13,586 nt of DNA, taken from contig JAKEGQ010000211.1 of NCBI GenBank assembly GCA_022615475.1, forward strand, positions 1-13,586, in the 5' to 3' direction. Shown in pieces: positions 1 through 6,904 of the stretch (positions are counted from its first letter, which is position 1; each line of letters opens with the position of its first letter). Source of the stretch: Candidatus Methylomirabilota bacterium (GTDB lineage: Bacteria > Methylomirabilota > Methylomirabilia > Methylomirabilales > CSP1-5). Made by a program: the position numbers and the translations under genes. Below the pieces are notes generated by a model. That model saw nothing but the letters and a program-made list of their open reading frames with translations, did no database searches and was not told where the DNA came from.

Positions 1-617
1 TACTGGATGGCCATCCGGACGAGCTGCTTGGTGCCGGTGATGCTGATCGGCTTGATGCCGATGCCGGAGTCGGGCCGGATCTTGGCCTTCATCTCTGTGG
101 TCAGGAAGGCCAGGAGCTTCTGGGCCTCCGGGGTCCCCTGCTGCCACTCGATCCCGGCGTAGACATCCTCGGTGTTCTCCCGGAAGATCACCACGTCCAT
201 CTTCTCGGGGTGTTTCACGGGGCTCGGGGTGCCCTTGAAGTAGCGGACCGGCCGGACACAGGCGAAGAGATCCAGGATCTGCCGGAGCGCGACGTTGAGG
301 CTCCGGATGCCGCCCCCCACCGGGGTGGTGAGGGGGCCCTTGATGGCCACGATGTAGTCCCGGATGGCGTCCACCGTGGCCTGCGGGAGCCACTCCCCCG
401 TCGCCTTGTGGGCCTTCTCGCCGGCCAGGATCTCCTTCCAGGCAATGCGCTTCTGGCCCCCGAAGGCCTTCTCGACGGCGGCGTCGATGACCCGGACGCT
501 CGCCGCCCAGATGTCTCCCCCGATCCCGTCCCCCTCGATGAAGGGGATGATGGGGTCGTCGGGGACGACGAGGCGGTTGTTTTTGAACTGAATTTTGGTG
601 CCAGTCCCTTGTGCCAT
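1..617 (-). CDS. icd: NADP-dependent isocitrate dehydrogenase, N-terminal half (partial, runs off the left edge)
   Basis: TCA-cycle enzyme that oxidises isocitrate to 2-oxoglutarate and CO2 with reduction of NADP+, in the cytoplasm. The first 205 residues are present; the E. coli enzyme has about 416. From about residue 26 it aligns with E. coli Icd nearly without gaps: IEGDGIG near 27-33, GPLTTPVGGGIRSLNVALRQ at 94-113, GTPSPVKHP at 129-137 and FRENTEDVYAGIEW at 145-158. The isocitrate-binding residues of E. coli (Ser113, Asn115, Arg119, Arg129, Arg153) correspond to Ser106, Asn108, Arg112, Arg122 and Arg146, all conserved. Ser106 is the residue phosphorylated by AceK in enterics; whether AceK exists here is unknown. 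The ATG at 617 has GGAGGA at 625-630, seven bases upstream. The gene lies 201 bases downstream of the ferredoxin-NADP reductase gene, behind its own inverted repeat. The C-terminal half is outside the window. Identification is very secure. Confidence 0.97.
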   Translation of the reverse strand, partial: MAQGTGTKIQFKNNRLVVPDDPIIPFIEGDGIGGDIWAASVRVIDAAVEKAFGGQKRIAWKEILAGEKAHKATGEWLPQATVDAIRDYIVAIKGPLTTPVGGGIRSLNVALRQILDLFACVRPVRYFKGTPSPVKHPEKMDVVIFRENTEDVYAGIEWQQGTPEAQKLLAFLTTEMKAKIRPDSGIGIKPISITGTKQLVRMAIQ

Positions 618-694
618 ATTGAAGTCCTCCGTATCCGAGTGCGGGTTCAACCACCTCACGGTCGATCGAGGCCAGTATTTCCGTTGCCCGACCC

Positions 695-722
695 GGATTA
701 TTCACAATAAACTGAATAATCC
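695..722. promoter_or_regulatory. Perfect 10-base inverted repeat upstream of icd (candidate operator or hairpin)
   Basis: GGATTATTCA at 695-704 and its exact reverse complement TGAATAATCC at 713-722 are separated by eight bases. The site ends 77 bases upstream of the icd start codon, in a distinctly AT-rich pocket of an otherwise GC-rich region. Position and symmetry suit a dimeric regulator binding in the icd promoter. No convincing -35/-10 pair could be placed next to it. It could instead form an RNA hairpin. No regulator is identified. Confidence 0.45.
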
Positions 723-735
723 GCCCTACGGGCCG

Positions 736-800
736 TTCGACTATGCTCACGGTCCCGAGCCCCGTCGAGGGACTTCGACTCCGCCCCGCGTTTGCGGGGC
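736..800. repeat. REP-like palindromic intergenic element with possible terminator hairpin
   Basis: Two dyads sit side by side. The first is a nested imperfect palindrome: TCGAC (737-741), GCTC (745-748), GAGC (757-760), GTCGA (764-768), with symmetric 3-base spacers. The second is a strong hairpin, GCCCCGC (783-789), loop GTTT, GCGGGGC (794-800). TTCGACT occurs at 736-742 and again at 774-780. The style resembles the dispersed TTCGACT...CTCAGG / GTCGA palindromes common between genes in environmental GC-rich genomes (recalled from general experience). The GC hairpin starts about 19 bases after the stop codon of the ferredoxin-NADP reductase gene, so it may also act in termination or mRNA protection, but no T-tract follows. 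Confidence 0.5.
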
Positions 801-818
801 ATCGCTCAGGGCAAGCCT

Positions 819-2198
819 TCACGCCCTCCTGACGATGTTTTCCTCGATGTGCCGGAGCATCTCGTCGTTGGTGCCGTACTTGAACTCTTCGAGGCCCCGC
901 TTGGTTGCCTCCTGCCGTTCGACGCGCTCCAAGATCCGCCAGAGCCCCTTATGAACGACCGGGACTGTCCGATTCCGCAGGTGATGGTAAATGGCGCCGA
1001 TCCGTTGATAGATCTCCCGGCGGCTAACCCGAGGACGCTGGTCGAGGTACCGATTGACCACGGCCGCCCCCTTCTCCCCATCAAGCCGCGCGATGCCGAC
1101 CACCCCCTCGCTGGCGTTCCGCGACCATCCAATGACAAAGACGCCATTGAGGCTCTGGTCGGCCTTGGGATCATAGGCTTGATACGCGGCCGCTTCAGGA
1201 TTCGCGGGATCCGGTTTTGGATTGGTCGAGTAGCCCCAGGCGCCTTTTGCTGGGGTAAGACCGAGGTCGAGATCCACGACGTCCCCGATGGCAAAGACCA
1301 CCGTGTCCACGGGGAGGATCGTGGTCTCCCCCAGGCCTTTGGCGGAAAGTTGGCCCCTGCGTTCCTCCAACGTGTTCTCCTCAACCTCCATACCGACCAC
1401 CCGTCCGGTCTCGTCCCGGACGATCGCTTTCGGTGACGCCAGAAAGCGGAACTTGATGCGGGTGGGACCCCTGCCCACCTTCGGCTCGACGTGACAGTCC
1501 TTGGTCAGCTCCTTGAACTGGACGTCCATGTCCTGGCCGAGCGGCTCGAGCCTGGGTCGAATGCGCTCGAGCTCTTGCTTGAGCGCCTCTTGGTCGATAT
1601 GCCACGCGATGGTTCGCATCTCGCGGTCATCGTATTTCCGCTCCACGGGCCCTCGCCGCGCCACGGCGATGACCTCGGGAACCTTGCGGATCGTCACCAG
1701 ATAGTTGGCAATGTCCGCCATGACGTTGCCGATACCGATGATGGCCACGCGGTTCCCCATGGGAAACTCTCTCTGGCTGAAAGGGGGGAGGAGGTTGTAG
1801 TGATAGACCAGGTCCTTGGCGTGATAGACGTTTGGCCCGTCGTCCCCGGGAACACCCAACGACTTCGTCCCCTGTGCGCCCGCCCCGACCACGATCGCGC
1901 TCGGCTTGAGGTCCTGTATTTCGCTGAGGCGGATGGCCCCCGCACCTCCCACGGTGACACCGCCAAAGTAAATGACCCGGGGATCGGCCAGGATCTGCCG
2001 AAACTGCTTTCGCAAACCCTCTTTCATCTTGTGCTTGGACAGGTAGATGCCGTACTCCGCCAGGCCACCGGGCTTGATGTCCCGGTTGAGGATCACCACG
2101 GTATGGCCTTTCCCGGCAATTTTGCCTGTGGCATAGAGGGCTGCGGGGCCGGCGCCCACCATAATGACCAGATGTCCCATGTTGTCTCCTTGCGACAT
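819..2198 (-). CDS. Ferredoxin-NADP reductase, adrenodoxin-reductase (FprA) type flavoprotein
   Basis: Soluble FAD enzyme, about 459 residues, expected to move electrons between NADP(H) and ferredoxin. The N-terminal FAD-binding glycine motif is VGAGPAALYA (14-23). The NADP-binding fold follows, with GIGNVMADIA at 155-164 and the arginine pair RRGP at 181-184, as in adrenodoxin reductases. The C-terminal FAD motif GWSRNASEGVVGI (357-369) matches the family's GW-x(n)-GVIGT segment. It could also be annotated as a GltD-like pyridine nucleotide-disulfide oxidoreductase, but the layout fits FprA better and there is no N-terminal iron-sulfur domain. Start choice is ambiguous. ATG 2198 has GGGAGG five bases upstream. 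ATG 2180 has AAGGAG five bases upstream and starts nearer the flavin motif (MGHLVIMVGAGP), as usual in this family. A sigma-54-like promoter precedes it; icd follows on the same strand, suggesting a shared role in NADPH and reduced-ferredoxin balance (inference). Confidence 0.8.
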   Translation of the reverse strand: MSQGDNMGHLVIMVGAGPAALYATGKIAGKGHTVVILNRDIKPGGLAEYGIYLSKHKMKEGLRKQFRQILADPRVIYFGGVTVGGAGAIRLSEIQDLKPSAIVVGAGAQGTKSLGVPGDDGPNVYHAKDLVYHYNLLPPFSQREFPMGNRVAIIGIGNVMADIANYLVTIRKVPEVIAVARRGPVERKYDDREMRTIAWHIDQEALKQELERIRPRLEPLGQDMDVQFKELTKDCHVEPKVGRGPTRIKFRFLASPKAIVRDETGRVVGMEVEENTLEERRGQLSAKGLGETTILPVDTVVFAIGDVVDLDLGLTPAKGAWGYSTNPKPDPANPEAAAYQAYDPKADQSLNGVFVIGWSRNASEGVVGIARLDGEKGAAVVNRYLDQRPRVSRREIYQRIGAIYHHLRNRTVPVVHKGLWRILERVERQEATKRGLEEFKYGTNDEMLRHIEENIVRRA

Positions 2199-2261
2199 CA
2201 TCACCTCCCTCCCCTACTTATCTCAATCACCGGGCCCATGGCAATACCACCTGCTTTGCTG

Positions 2262-2276
2262 GCAAGGGGCATGCCA
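2262..2276 (-). promoter_or_regulatory. Candidate sigma-54 (-24/-12) promoter for the ferredoxin-NADP reductase gene
   Basis: Read on the minus strand, the site is TGGCATG-CCCC-TTGC. This matches the RpoN consensus TGGCAYG-N4-TTGCW with the invariant GG (2274-2275) and GC (2262-2263) at correct spacing; only the final W is not met (C). Transcription would begin near 2250, giving a leader of about 50 bases before the ATG at 2198. The site also forms a TGGCA-N7-TGCCA dyad, so a plain palindrome is the alternative reading. Confidence 0.5.
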
Positions 2277-2389
2277 GACCCGCCCAGAGGCCGGGGGATC
2301 ACTGGGGGCGAAGATTTTCATTGAATTCAAGAGGTTAGAATGGACGGGCTCGCCGAGCTTTGGATCGGGGCAGCTGAGCGGAGGGGAGA

Positions 2390-2410
2390 CTAGGACATCG
2401 CTGCCCCAGC
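2390..2410 (-). repeat. Promoter-proximal copy of a 21-base direct repeat (possible activator site)
   Basis: Read on the minus strand, this segment matches the copy at 2459-2479 at 16 of 21 bases, sharing the core CTGGGRCASSGATGTCCTA. The two copies are in the same orientation, 69 bases apart. This copy is centred about 150 bases upstream of the start site predicted from the sigma-54-like promoter, a distance typical for enhancer-binding activators. Confidence 0.35.
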
Positions 2411-2458
2411 CCGCACGTCGCCAAATTCTTAACGCCTCGGATTATAAGGAGGAGAGAC

Positions 2459-2479
2459 ATAGGACATCCGTGTCCCAGG
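2459..2479 (-). repeat. Distal copy of the 21-base direct repeat, with an internal dyad
   Basis: Second copy of the repeat at 2390-2410. This copy has a clear dyad, GGACA-N4-TGTCC (2462-2475), the kind of symmetry bound by dimeric regulators. It lies 27 bases after the stop codon of the AioA-like gene. The dyad could alternatively act as a weak terminator hairpin for that operon, but no T-tract follows. Confidence 0.35.
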
Positions 2480-2505
2480 CTAACGAGTATGCCCGGCTCA
2501 CCAAC

Positions 2506-5178
2506 TCATCCCATGATCGTCCGCGGGGCGAAGCTCATGCTGGTGAAGGAGCGCTTGTAGGGCGACTCGCCGATCTTGGTGACCCGTCCCTTGCCGAGCT
2601 TGAAGCGGTAGCGATTCGTCACAGGGTCGGGCACGCGGGGGACCACTGCGTTCGGAGGATTGCCCGTGAAACCGAAGTATGCCCAGGCTACCCCTTTCCG
2701 CACTGCGTCGGTGACGATCGCGACCGCGTTGAAGCTCCCGGTAGTGGACTTGATGTGACCCGCCTTCTGGAGTTCGGTGAAGGAGAGCTCATTGTCATCC
2801 ACGCCCACGTAGCCGCCCGTCTGCACCAACACGTTATCGTTCTCGATCGCCACCAGATCGCCGGACTCGATCCCGCGGGCTTTGGCGTCCTCTGGGTGGA
2901 TCTCGATGAATTGGTACGGCCAGCGCTGCATGATGTAGGGACGGCGCACATCATCAAATCCCGTCTGCCACAGCTCGTTGATCCGCCCATTGGTCACCCA
3001 CAGCTCGTCTCCGACAGGTTTCACCGCCTCGTAGAAATCCTGAAAGTCTTCCCAGTAGCTCCGGAGCAGGATTGCTTTCCCCGTGTGCGTGTCGAAGGAG
3101 GTCAGCCACTTGGGATGAGTGGTGGGTCCCTCGGGTGGCCCGAGGACCAGGGTTGGATCGTGGAGGCGTTTGGTCCCGAGGAGCTTACCTCCGACCATGC
3201 GGATCGGGGTCTGAATCCCTTCGGTCCCGTACTGGCGTAGCAGGTCGTGGGCGCGTTTGCCCTCCTGCTTGGCCTTCACTACCAGGGGGTAATAGTTCAG
3301 GACCCCGCCGCGACCGAAACGGGCCGACTCCTCGAAGACCTCGTTCGAGTTCTTCCAGTCGAACCCGTCAAATCCCATCTTCTTGGCAAACCCCGCAATG
3401 ATCCACCAGTCGGGCTTAGCCGCACCCGGCGCATCGTAGAACTTGGAGTAGAGCCGGAGGCGGCGCTCGCCGTTGCACCGGGTGAAATCCTCCTCCCCCC
3501 AGGTCGCGGCCGGCAGCACGAGGTCGGCGAACTGCGTCCCGATCGGATCGACGGGATAGATGTCCTGATGCACCACGACCATGCCGCCGGAGTCCACGCG
3601 CTTCTTTAGCGACTCTATCGCGGATTGTGAATCGAAGCTCTTGATCTGGCTGGGATTCCGCCGTGTCATCGTCTCGAAGACATCCATCAGCTCCTGGGAG
3701 GCCGCCATGGCCTGAAGCCACGTGGTTCCGATGACCCAGGCGAAGCGGACATGACCATCCACCACCCAGCGGTCGAGGTCGATTTCCTTCTTCCGCCTTC
3801 CCGGAAACTTTTCGGGCGACAGGATCCGGGGGTAACCGGCGCCTCCCATCCACCCGCGCTGATGGCCGCCACCGCGCGAGATGACTCGGCCGGCACGATT
3901 GCCCGCCCCGCAGATCAGCCCCAAGGCAGCGAACGAGGTCGTGTTGCCGAGGTTGTTGCACCAATAGATCCCCTTTTCCAGCATGAAGGAGGCCTTGGGC
4001 CGGGAACCATCCGGACGGGGCTTGGCCAGCATCGCTGCCGCCTTCGTGATCAACGCCGCGGGGACTCCAGTGATCTGCTCGGCGGTCTTGAGTTCGGCAT
4101 ACTTGTACCCGAGAATCCACTTCTTGTACTCGGAAAACCCCACCCCGTAGCGGCCCCACGTGGTAAACCACTCCACCGGGGTGTTCCGAGGGCCTCGCCC
4201 CATGCCGGTGTCTATCTCCCACTGGTTCGAGAGCCATTTATCGATGAACTCCTTGTCCTCCCAGCCGTTTTCCAGGATGACCCGGAGGATGGCCAGATGG
4301 AGGACCACGTCGGTTCCCGGGATCACCGGCAGGAAGAGCCCACCCTTGGTCTCGCCGTACGCCACCCCGGTCGTCTTCCGTGGGAGGGCGAAAATGAGCT
4401 TCTTGTTCGGGGTTTCCCCCCCCATGATCCACGTTGTGTAAAGCACTGACTTGGTCTCCCATGGATCCACGCCGGCGAAGTAGATGACTTCTGCCTCTCC
4501 CCAGTCCTCGTAGGACGCGCTGAAGGCGTCGATGCCTGACCAGTCAAGGCCAGGCGTATCCGGCCCCGGGCCGGGTTTGTCGTGGGGGGCATACGCCGGC
4601 GTCCCGATGGCACCAAAGGCCAGCTTCGAGATTGCATAGGTGTTCTCGAAGTACTGATACGAGTAAGTCTTCATCGCCCACGCCTCGGCGCCATACCGGT
4701 CGAGCACGTGGCGAGAGATCCCGGCCATGACCTCGAAGGCCAGATCCCACGAGATCGCCTGAAGAGTGCCCCGGACCCGCATCATCGGGTGGAGCAGGCG
4801 GTCCTGAGAGGGCTTGTTGGGGTTGTAGCACTTCTGGGCGAGGACCCCTCCGCGGATCGAGTGATTTCCGCCGATGTTGACCACCTTCGTATCACCGTCA
4901 GGGATAACGACGAGGTGGTGCGGCTTACCGTCCACGTGGACAATGTTGTGCATATTCGGGCTGACCCACTTGCCGCTCATGATCCCGGCGGGGAAATTCA
5001 CCTTGAGCGCGTTTTCAGCCGCCCTGGGGCCGCCCTCTCTGCCGAGGGGCCAGGTGTAGACCTTGTAGCCGCAACCCACGATGCAGTAGTCGCAGGCGGT
5101 CGTCGAGACCTTGGCGTCCGGCGGCGGGAGCGGGACCTTGTCCTCGGGAAGGTAGAATTGCGACACTGGTCTCTCCAT
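2506..5178 (-). CDS. idrA: AioA/IdrA-family molybdopterin oxidoreductase, probable iodate reductase catalytic subunit
   Basis: Periplasmic molybdenum enzyme of about 890 residues in the arsenite-oxidase branch of the DMSO-reductase family. The cluster motif is C29-x2-C32-x3-C36-x70-S107, with the same spacing as AioA (C21, C24, C28, S99), implying a [3Fe-4S] centre. Other AioA landmarks: CDYCIVGCGYKVYTWP at 29-44, RGGGHQRGW near 435-443, NGERRLRLYSKF in the C-terminal half, NGRINELWQT further on. The AioA arsenite-pocket residues His195, Glu203, Arg419 and His423 align with His199, Asp207, Arg435 and His439. There is no signal peptide, as in AioA, whose export relies on the Tat-targeted Rieske partner encoded just upstream. 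GTG 5196 is a possible longer start, but ATG 5178 has GGAGG eight bases upstream and lies 14 bases after the Rieske stop. The neighbouring diheme peroxidase pair favours iodate reductase; a divergent arsenite oxidase remains possible. Confidence 0.72.
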   Translation of the reverse strand: MERPVSQFYLPEDKVPLPPPDAKVSTTACDYCIVGCGYKVYTWPLGREGGPRAAENALKVNFPAGIMSGKWVSPNMHNIVHVDGKPHHLVVIPDGDTKVVNIGGNHSIRGGVLAQKCYNPNKPSQDRLLHPMMRVRGTLQAISWDLAFEVMAGISRHVLDRYGAEAWAMKTYSYQYFENTYAISKLAFGAIGTPAYAPHDKPGPGPDTPGLDWSGIDAFSASYEDWGEAEVIYFAGVDPWETKSVLYTTWIMGGETPNKKLIFALPRKTTGVAYGETKGGLFLPVIPGTDVVLHLAILRVILENGWEDKEFIDKWLSNQWEIDTGMGRGPRNTPVEWFTTWGRYGVGFSEYKKWILGYKYAELKTAEQITGVPAALITKAAAMLAKPRPDGSRPKASFMLEKGIYWCNNLGNTTSFAALGLICGAGNRAGRVISRGGGHQRGWMGGAGYPRILSPEKFPGRRKKEIDLDRWVVDGHVRFAWVIGTTWLQAMAASQELMDVFETMTRRNPSQIKSFDSQSAIESLKKRVDSGGMVVVHQDIYPVDPIGTQFADLVLPAATWGEEDFTRCNGERRLRLYSKFYDAPGAAKPDWWIIAGFAKKMGFDGFDWKNSNEVFEESARFGRGGVLNYYPLVVKAKQEGKRAHDLLRQYGTEGIQTPIRMVGGKLLGTKRLHDPTLVLGPPEGPTTHPKWLTSFDTHTGKAILLRSYWEDFQDFYEAVKPVGDELWVTNGRINELWQTGFDDVRRPYIMQRWPYQFIEIHPEDAKARGIESGDLVAIENDNVLVQTGGYVGVDDNELSFTELQKAGHIKSTTGSFNAVAIVTDAVRKGVAWAYFGFTGNPPNAVVPRVPDPVTNRYRFKLGKGRVTKIGESPYKRSFTSMSFAPRTIMG

Positions 5179-5192
5179 TGAACGGTCCTCCG

Positions 5193-5753
5193 TCACGTCC
5201 CTGCGGCAAGGTTTGAGTGATACCCGTAGATGAGCCCCATGACTCCGGTGGCCCAGATCTCGTCACCCCTGGTCTCGAGCATGATCTGCGGAAGGCCCTC
5301 GGTCGCCTGCCCCGCCACCACCATCCCGTGCCGGGTGAGGTCGAACGTGCTGAGGTGGAAGGGGCAGGGACCTAGCACCTTGTACTTGCCCCGGTACGTG
5401 CCGGCGAGGGGACCGCCCATGTGGGTGCAGAAGGTCGAGAAGGCCACGACGTCCTGATCAGGGCCTACCCCACCGCCAGCCGGCACGCCGAGCTTCACGA
5501 GGATATTAGCGGAGTAGGGGTCCTTCCACGGGTACTGAAAACTCACCGGCTGGTCCACCTTGAGCCGGCTCACCCGGCCCACGAGGCTCCGCGGGTAGCT
5601 GGCCCGCTGGAGTGCCAGGCCCTTCTCCGCAGCCCAGGCGAGGTCGCCGAGGGCGATGATCGCAACCGCCGTTCCACCCGTGAGCAGGAACTCCCGGCGA
5701 CTCAGGCAAAACGGCAGATCGTGTCCGCTCCGGTCACAGCGGTCTCCGTGCAT
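5193..5753 (-). CDS. idrB: Tat-exported Rieske [2Fe-2S] subunit of the AioA/IdrA-like enzyme
   Basis: Small electron-transfer subunit of 186 residues, AioB/IdrB type. It has a twin-arginine signal (SRREFLL at 19-25, then a hydrophobic stretch to AWA near 39-41). Rieske ligands are C109-T-H111 and C130-x2-H133. The tail VAGQATEGLPQIML...GLIYGYHSN closely follows AioB. The extra cysteines that form the disulfide in some Rieske proteins (CTHxGC/CPCH, as in Alcaligenes AioB) are Gly114 and Phe132 here, so that bond cannot form; some AioB proteins, such as that of Rhizobium NT-26, also lack it. It should carry both subunits out through Tat and pass electrons between the molybdenum subunit and a periplasmic cytochrome. 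ATG 5753 has AGGAGG five bases upstream, overlapping the stop of the preceding peroxidase gene; a GTG lies one codon earlier. It is followed directly by idrA. Confidence 0.78.
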   Translation of the reverse strand: MHGDRCDRSGHDLPFCLSRREFLLTGGTAVAIIALGDLAWAAEKGLALQRASYPRSLVGRVSRLKVDQPVSFQYPWKDPYSANILVKLGVPAGGGVGPDQDVVAFSTFCTHMGGPLAGTYRGKYKVLGPCPFHLSTFDLTRHGMVVAGQATEGLPQIMLETRGDEIWATGVMGLIYGYHSNLAAGT

Positions 5754-5762
5754 CACATCCTC

Positions 5763-6893
5763 CTACTTCATGGCCGCGTACGGTGGCGGCTCAGGGGGGT
5801 CCATGACGTGCGGCGGCCCATCCGAGGAGAGGCTCTCGAGGAAGGCCTTGAGGTCCTTCTGCTCCTGGTCCGTGAGCCCCAGCGGTTTGACGAGCGGACT
5901 CTTGTTTAAGTCTTCCCCTCCGCCTCGGTTGTAGAACTCGATGACCTCCTCCAGGCTGCCGAAGATGCCGTTGTGCATGTACGGTGCGGTGTATTTCAGT
6001 TCTCGCAGGCTCGGTGTCCTGAACTTCCCCCGGTCCTCGTCGCGCTTCGTCGTGTAATAGAGTCCTAGGTCGCGGTCGGCCGCGCGGTAGACCTGCTCCG
6101 GCACGCCGCGGATCACATGCTGGTACCGCAGCGTGATCTGGTAGAGCGGACTGCTTTCAAAGATGGGGTTCGGGGGAACGCCGAGATTATGGTAGCTATC
6201 GTCGGAGGCCAGCGGCCCGTTGTGGCACTGGATGCAGCCGGCCTTGCCCTGAAAGAGGGCGAGCCCTCGCTTCGCCTCAGGGGAGAGGGCCGACTGGTCC
6301 CCCTTGGCGTAGCGGTCGAAGGGGACGTTCTCGGCCTTCGACACCACGGTCCGTCCAAAAGCGGCGACCGCCATCCACGCCATGGCGATCGTCGGCTGGT
6401 CCACTCCGAAGACCTCCTTGAAGCGCGTGACGTACTCCGGGACTTGGCGAAGGCGTTCCTCCATCATGATGGGATCCCCGTTTCCCGCCACGTTTCCGGT
6501 CGCCGCCGCGGCAGCCTGGGACTCCAGGCTCGTCACCTCGCCCGCCCAGAAGAGCTTGGCGTAGTAGGGCGAGTTCAACACCGTCTGAGAGTTCCGCCAA
6601 TGCTCGGCCCCGGGGTAGCCGCGAGAGATCGGCTGGTCGGTCCCCCATCCGAGTTTCGGGTCATGGCAGGCCGCGCAGGAAGTCGAGACATCCCCCGAGA
6701 GCCGGGGGTCGAAGAAGAGGAGCTTGCCCAGTGCAACCTTGGCGTCCGACATCGGATTGTCGCGCGGGACCGGGACAGAGGGCAGCGGACCGAGCGGTGG
6801 GAACCGTTTTGCCTGCCCCGGGGCTTCGGCAGGCCGGAGCACGGTCCCCAGGAGGACCCCGAGAGCGAGCGCAAAGAATGTTAGGATACGCAT
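5763..6893 (-). CDS. idrP1: Diheme cytochrome c peroxidase/MauG-family protein adjacent to the Rieske gene (IdrP1-like)
   Basis: Periplasmic diheme c-type protein of 376 residues. The N-terminus is a Sec signal-like segment (MRILTFFALALGVLLGTVL, then A/P-rich). Heme sites are C73-A-A-C76-H77 and C220-I-Q-C223-H224. Family segments GKLLFFDPRLSGD (56-68), FRTPSLRELKYTAPYMHNG (291-309) and NKSPLVKPLGL (330-340) are clear. Family members reduce H2O2 to water using cytochrome or blue-copper electrons; in the idr system the pair is proposed to remove H2O2 or reactive iodine intermediates made during iodate reduction. The classic PxEM loop of CcpA is not evident between the hemes; instead there is an Ala/Gly-rich stretch ending in GDPIMM (139-144). 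ATG 6893 follows GGGGAGGA, which overlaps the upstream paralog's stop. The P1 versus P2 label is by position only; MauG-like function cannot be excluded. Confidence 0.75.
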   Translation of the reverse strand: MRILTFFALALGVLLGTVLRPAEAPGQAKRFPPLGPLPSVPVPRDNPMSDAKVALGKLLFFDPRLSGDVSTSCAACHDPKLGWGTDQPISRGYPGAEHWRNSQTVLNSPYYAKLFWAGEVTSLESQAAAAATGNVAGNGDPIMMEERLRQVPEYVTRFKEVFGVDQPTIAMAWMAVAAFGRTVVSKAENVPFDRYAKGDQSALSPEAKRGLALFQGKAGCIQCHNGPLASDDSYHNLGVPPNPIFESSPLYQITLRYQHVIRGVPEQVYRAADRDLGLYYTTKRDEDRGKFRTPSLRELKYTAPYMHNGIFGSLEEVIEFYNRGGGEDLNKSPLVKPLGLTDQEQKDLKAFLESLSSDGPPHVMDPPEPPPYAAMK

Positions 6894-6904
6894 CACTCCT
6901 CCCC

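Larger units (their letters stand above)
2205..2505. other. 301-base intergenic region between the idr-like operon and the ferredoxin-NADP reductase gene
   Basis: I see no credible gene here. It holds the two direct repeats, the sigma-54-like promoter, a palindromic TTGAATTCAA at 2321-2330 and, on the minus strand, an isolated TATAAT at 2441-2446 without a good -35 partner. A strong terminator with a T-run after the AioA-like gene is not visible, so some read-through into the reductase gene is possible. Confidence 0.6.

Noticed and set aside
1491..2324. Plus-strand open frame of about 277 codons opposite the ferredoxin-NADP reductase gene
   Set aside because: Antisense to a well-supported flavoprotein and lacking any motif of its own.
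2321..2330. TTGAATTCAA palindrome
   Set aside because: Short self-complementary AT-rich word with no partner copy or clear promoter relation; may be chance.
2441..2446. Perfect TATAAT on the minus strand, possible -10 box
   Set aside because: No acceptable -35 hexamer at 16-18 bases upstream, and it lies about 240 bases from the next start codon; left as a low-value hint only.
2164..3240. Long plus-strand open frame (about 358 codons) crossing the intergenic gap and the end of the AioA-like gene
   Set aside because: Most of it is antisense to a clearly conserved gene; the product has no recognisable motif and the composition typical of an antisense frame in GC-rich DNA.
5179..5196. GTG start at 5196 for the AioA-like protein
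   Set aside because: Poor ribosome-binding site, and it would overlap the Rieske gene stop; ATG 5178 has GGAGG at good spacing.
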